This document shows positions 58,605 to 64,000 of a DNA stretch of 64,000 bases, piece after piece (positions within the stretch are counted from its first letter, which is position 1; every line of letters begins with the position of its first letter). The translations under genes were made by a program, and so were the position numbers. The notes beneath the pieces were generated by a model that searched no databases, was not told the DNA's origin, and saw nothing but the letters and a program-made list of their open reading frames with translations. Source of the stretch: Siphlonurus alternatus (taxonomy: Eukaryota > Arthropoda > Insecta > Ephemeroptera > Siphlonuridae); NCBI GenBank assembly GCA_949825025.1, contig OX463778.1:53880364-53944363 (forward strand), read 5' to 3'.

Positions 58605-60120
58605 TAGTACTGTTTATAAATTATGATAGATTACAAGGTACTTGGCCAAAATAATTCGTGTTTCCAAATTTCTCCAGCAGAGCGCGGTGGTGTCGCTCAC
58701 GGTCAAGGCCGCACTCAAGGACGGACCAGTGACGTCATCGACACGCCTCTCCATCAGGAAACAAAAATTGACGCACGTGCGCAAAAAAGATTTTCGCGAG
58801 ATGTTTGAACTCTAGTGTTGCGCGGGACCTCGCATCTTTTGAAACCCGTGCCAAATCTGCCGTCACATTTTACATAATTTGTTGTTTTATACTGACAATG
58901 TGCCATAATATAATTAAATTTTTGATTACATTGCTTTAAAAATTCTCTGGAATTTCTAAAAAAAAAATAATTTAATCTAATGTGTAAATAAAAATTATAT
59001 GCCTTGTATAGGAGATTACTTTTTAGCACTTCTATAAATAATTTAACGTTTCACACAAAATATATTTTTACCTTGAGGAGAATAAATATCTTGTCAACCA
59101 TCGCTAGTACCGAGAAATTTTCATAATTTAAAATACCTCCTTGGTTTGACAAACAGATCGTGTTACTTGTTGTGTTCTTTTTGTGGTTTTATCTGTGAGA
59201 CAAACTTGAACTCGCTCGCTGCTCTTCTTTCTTATATTTTCACTATAAATTCGCCTGGTTATCAAATACTTTATTTATTCTCAATTTACCAAGAGACAGA
59301 AACATCAATGGGGAGATTGTAATGAACAGTTCAGAGGTTATCTGTTGGTCGTCACATCCCTGCAATGTTTCTGCCCTCTCTCTGGCTCGTCCATCGATGA
59401 TTTAAAATTTTCACGTAAACATACTGTACATTTAGACGTTAATTTTGGCTCCACCAATGAGGTGGCTCGTTACAAAGCGCCCACCAATGAGGCACCCCAG
59501 GCGGCAGGAAGGTCGATGACCGGCCTTGGTACGGCCAGCAGCTTCTCCAGAGCGGCGTCATAGCGGGCCAAGCCGCCAAGGACACGGTCCCGCCCGGGGC
59601 TCATTGTAGCTTGACAGAGACTTAGGCGTCTTGAGCCTAAAATGAGGCTTAAATCGAGCCTTGTAATGTTGTGGCAGAGGCAGATTGTATAGGCTAAATT
59701 TTATACCCAATTTTAAGACTCGTCGAAATAAGGCGTCCTAAATGTGGCTTTATGCATGGATGGTTAAACTACCAGAAATTCAATCAATTTAAAAGTTTTC
59801 ATCTTTACTTTTTGCAACATTCATATAGTCAAAGTTCTACATTATATTCCTTTTTTAAGAAAGTTACATAGTTAGGTTTTATAGTTACTATATTTATAGT
59901 ACTATTAATATACCAAAAATGAAACACCGATAACTTTTTTGTAACAATTAAGAATAAAACTGAGTATTAATAATTAGCCCTAGAGTAAAATGTGTATCAA
60001 CTAACAATACTTATATGTTTTATTTTTTATTATACGTTTTTCATGAAACAATTTTTTTTAGTTTTTATTTTAAAAACATTTTGATATGAGTTTACCTTTC
60101 AATTATCTCTATAAATGAGA

Positions 60121-60126
<6 letters not shown>
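58605..60126. other. Intergenic region with a GC-rich, CCAAT-containing block
   Basis: At 59,440-59,620 the sequence is CG-rich and has two CCACCAATGAGG motifs 33 bases apart, as in NF-Y promoters. A 44-codon minus-strand frame (59,470-59,604) overlaps it. TGACGTCA occurs at 58,730. No gene body is recognised. Confidence 0.4.

Positions 60127-60196
<70 letters not shown>
60127..60196. repeat. (AT)n microsatellite
   Basis: About 34 uninterrupted TA units. Confidence 0.97.
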
Positions 60197-60199
<3 letters not shown>

Positions 60200-63100
60200 G
60201 TAGTAAGAGGAAATATCAACATTTAAAATATACAAATGGTTTTTTATTGTTACAATTTTTTAACAAAATAATGAGGTTATAGCCAAGACCACATGCTATA
60301 ATTGCAACATTGCTAATTAGACGTTAATTGAAATGCACGATCTTCCAGCACGCTCGGCGGTGACAATATAATAAATTAGATCTTCTGGCTGGCTGAAGTC
60401 ACTGAAATGGTGCTCCTTGTTGCTGTGTGGAACACAAACAAAAACATTTCAGTCGTTTGTGTGTTCACGAGAGAAATATAATATAATAAATAAATGACAA
60501 ACGAACAACTTGTTCACAAATAAAAGATTTTGCTGCAATCGTCAGAATTGTAACATTTTCCATCGCTTCGATTCCAATGAAAAGTAACATAATAAAATCA
60601 GACTCTCTTGCATCATGGTTAAATTTCAAACAGATTATCACAATAATTAATTATGTTGTATCACAGTATGATTTTTTACTTGATAACTCTTTGATGTCTT
60701 TCTCTCTACGAAGCTAGTGAGCGCAAACCTTCTCAAACTCTGGAGAGACAGCTTATTGTTGTTTAACAAAGTTCTGTACTCCATGAAATATTAATGTTAA
60801 ACAGAAACAATGGTGAATTGAATTTGTTCTCTAAGTCAGTGAAATAATTAATACAGATTTACTCTTCAACAAAATTTTCTCGTTTTCTTGTATATTTTAT
60901 AATACGTCAAAATCTCTTGAGCTACTCATAGCTGTCTTATCTTTAAAACAATGCATGTGAGTGATCACTTTCGTAACCCCCTGCGAAGGTCGACTTGAAA
61001 TACATGGGGGGGTACTAACCAACTTGCTGCTATTTTTTTTTATCGAGAAATAACATTGCAGGATAGAAGAGCTTCTTGCCCCCACCCCCCCCACTGAAAC
61101 TGTCATTGGTCGTAGTTTTGTTTTTTTATAAGTCCCACGAAAATGGTCATGACGATTGATATGAGATCGATTAACTGCCATGTTAATAAATCAATTGATT
61201 TAATTGATCACCATGCGTGTATCAAAGTGTTATATTTATTTAATTGTGTATCATTTTACAAGAGTACTAATTTTAACTAAAACATACTTGATTTATATCA
61301 TGACATATCATTTTTAAGACAATTAAACAACTAATGAATCATACATTTTGGTATCTAGGTAATGACTTGAGAACGATTTGTTAAAAAAATGACAAAAATA
61401 TCGTGGATCTCCTTATAAGGCATTGGATGATGCTGCACGCGAGGGTCACGTGACACACCTGGCGGCGCCTGCTTCGTTAATTAATAATCTGGATGACCTG
61501 CACGCCATCACGGGAGGTGCAAATTGAACGTATCGCCGTGAATTAGTAAAATTATATCGACCATAAATATCACGTTTAAGGCGGATTCACATGGCGATTA
61601 ATGCGCACTTGCTGTAATGTCAATGATATTTGGCGCTGTCGCAACCTGGTGAATTCGCTCGCCGCATATTAGGATTTTTCAGATTTTGCGTCAAAATCGC
61701 GTCGCATCGCCGTTGTCGCCAAATGAATCTGCCTAATCTAATGTGTGTGCGACGAATGATTCATAATAATAGAGTTTCATGAAGTATATTGTATTTCTTA
61801 ATTTCATTACAAATGTGTCTCTGATGTAATAAATGATCATGTTTTTAATTTAATTTGGAATTTAACTGCATGAGTTATATTTCTATAATAATTACCAATG
61901 CATTTTGTTGTTTTTCTTACATATTGGCTTTCATTCCTAAACTGTAATATAATATTTATGTTTTATTCAGTAACGATTTGTTTCAAATGCATCACAAATT
62001 TAATATTTATAACTTATGAAAATTGACGATCAGTGTAACCTCGGCGTCATAATGTTGTACTGAAAATTTCTGTCAGCCGGAGTCGAATTATATAAATTTT
62101 AAAAGTTCGAGAATGTTCTGAAATTTAAATCGCTTTTAGCAAACTCAACGGGTAGTTTTCTCACCACATCTCTATTTCCGGTTTCCGTTCATAAGGCTCC
62201 ATGTTAAACTTGTACCTCAATTTTCACAAAACTGATAAGACAGATACTGCACTTCAAAATTTTCATGTCACCTAATTGATAGCAAGTTCAAAGTTCTCTG
62301 CAAGTCTTGTTACATTTAAGGGGGCCATCAATTAACTGAGATTCACCCTTAAGTTTTTTTGAATTAATTCTTAAATATTCAGATTTAGAATAGGTTTTAT
62401 TCAAATTCAAATAATACAAAATTAGGATTCAAAACAATTATGTCGCTTGGCGCCAGAGGGATAGTGAGAGTAAAGTATGCAACCAGTTGCACAGACATGC
62501 CGTGCGAGTTTTCCCTTGCATGGAGGAAAAGATACCTCCCTTCAGAAATTTATTACCCCAATTATTTGATATGAGTTTAACCTGTTAGATGGACTATCTG
62601 ATGTTAATATTTGTACTAATATGCATGATGGGCCATTGTTCTGCCTGCCCGAGGATACGATGTTGCTGGCACGCCAGGATAATGTGCCTCGGGACTATCT
62701 CTAAATGCAACTGCCACGGTGATTGAATAATGGGATGATTCTTTTTGAAAAATTAAAATTGATTGACAGAGAGATTATAGTTTCTGTTAGCTCTGAATTA
62801 TGTTTTTTTTTAACGGTAGACTTACGTACCGGAGCACATGCATAGAAAATACAACGATATATATAATAATTGTCCTGTTTCGTCATTCTTGATCAAAACA
62901 ATGCAGTATGTGAAGAAAAGAGTTAACTCCAGACAGACTGACGCCATCCATAAGAGCCTTAATATAAATTTCAATATGGCCGCCACGCGCACTCGAATCT
63001 ACACGTAAACTAAGATTTGTTAATACTGTAAACAAAATCTAATTATAGTTATACTCCTGTAGGAAAAAAAAAAAAAAGAAATCTTGCATCTCGGGGCGAA

Positions 63101-64000
63101 TGTGTATAACAATATTCATGACTTATGATATACACTTATTATATATAGTTTATTTAAAATTTAAACTATATAATATTGTATTATTTTTTATTCCGTTTAG
63201 AAAAAAATATAGTTTAGAATTTGTTAATTTTTTTTATAACATTGCGAAATTTAAAAAAATAAAAATTTGATATTTTTAATATGTTTATATGAAATGATAA
63301 TATTGGCAGATTATCGACCATTTTCAAAATAATTCATATATGATAGAGTGCATGGAAGCAAGTATTAAGTTTTACAGTCCTTGTTTAGGTTTCAATAATT
63401 AATTTCATTTATTCGAGTCCGTGCGTGATTAACAGTATAATATAAAGTTATAAACATTTTCACGTTAGAAGTTTACTTCGTTAAAATCTCAAATATCTTG
63501 GACTAAAATCTTGAATTATTGTGTTATGAAACTGCATCTATTAATTCTCAAGTCTACATAAAAAATATTTCAAATATCTTTTAATTTAAAATGTCAAATA
63601 ATTCTTAAATAATAATAAAGAAAAGAATGTATACTTAAACAAAATCATATTAGACTCCTGTTGATATACCGCTATAAAATTAACATGATATTTTCTTTTC
63701 CTATCAGCTAAAATAAAATGTATAAAAAAATTCACCTTTCTTTTACATTAGTGGAGACTTGAAAACCGCCCATTAGAACTTCAAGAATCTTTTCTTAATA
63801 TATTTTAGTTTTAAAAAAAAAATCAGCATTAAAAAAGAGGTATGCCAGCACATTCAAAAGTTGTTTACTTCCTATAGCTGGAATTAAGAAGCTATCGATA
63901 TCTTTCCTTTGAGAATTTACTGTCTAATGAGACGAGAACGTCGATAAGGTCCACTTTCGTATCTAATCTCGACTGTCTAGGAGCGTTATGTACCATTATT
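60197..64000. other. AT-rich end of the window, no supported gene
   Basis: A minus-strand segment at 60,317-60,422 has an acceptor and an open 34-codon frame but no partner exon. Apart from the MITE at 61,575-61,737, I see no assignable feature here. Confidence 0.4.
61575..61737. mobile_element. Short MITE, GGCGGATTCA ends
   Basis: TTTAAGGCGGATTCACATGG on the left faces AAATGAATCTGCCTAA on the right, with GGCGATTA/CGCCGTTG-type inner similarity. About 160 bp. Confidence 0.6.

Noticed and set aside
60317..60422. Minus-strand last-exon candidate reading NKEHHFSDFSQPEDLIYYIV
   Set aside because: It has an acceptor and a stop, but I found no upstream exon with a matching phase and do not recognise the sequence.

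Overview
The window is animal nuclear DNA, almost certainly from an insect. It is AT-rich, its genes are split by GT-AG introns, and it carries an insect odorant receptor, a slbo-type C/EBP and many fold-back transposons. I cannot fix the order; a hemimetabolous insect fits but is not shown. All exon joins below were worked out by eye from splice signals, reading phase and family resemblance.

Layout: (1) 1,001-10,478, minus strand: a five-exon odorant receptor (399 aa). Its second intron holds a complete-looking non-LTR retrotransposon (about 3,095-8,480, same strand). The ORF1 of that element contains a TARG1/OARD1-like macrodomain with both catalytic residues kept, which is the most unusual object here. 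(2) 12,305-12,756: eight 58-bp tandem units, seven with a CACGTG E-box. (3) 13,738-18,084 and 19,311-24,546, plus strand: two tandem tetraspanin genes, each of six phase-0 exons (233 and 226 aa). (4) 27,088-33,991: a seven-exon CRAL-TRIO lipid-carrier gene (318 aa) with a likely untranslated first exon near 25.2 kb. (5) 35,353-37,485: PDCD6/ALG-2, a penta-EF-hand calcium sensor (174 aa). (6) 41,627-44,439: JMJD7, a JmjC protein lysyl hydroxylase (316 aa). (7) 47,341-48,621: intronless C/EBP with an Inr/DPE-like promoter, an overlapping upstream ORF and a leader that is open in frame for 99 codons without any ATG. (8) 48.6-64 kb: no gene I can support; AT-rich DNA with nested fold-back and terminal-inverted-repeat elements.

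The genes are unrelated housekeeping or sensory neighbours, not a pathway. Two themes run across them. Six exon-intron borders in four genes are flanked by tandem repeats that copy the splice site or the exon edge, creating decoy splice sites. The palindrome TGACGTCA (CREB/ATF site) occurs 15 times by my count where about one is expected by chance, mostly inside several different MITE families.
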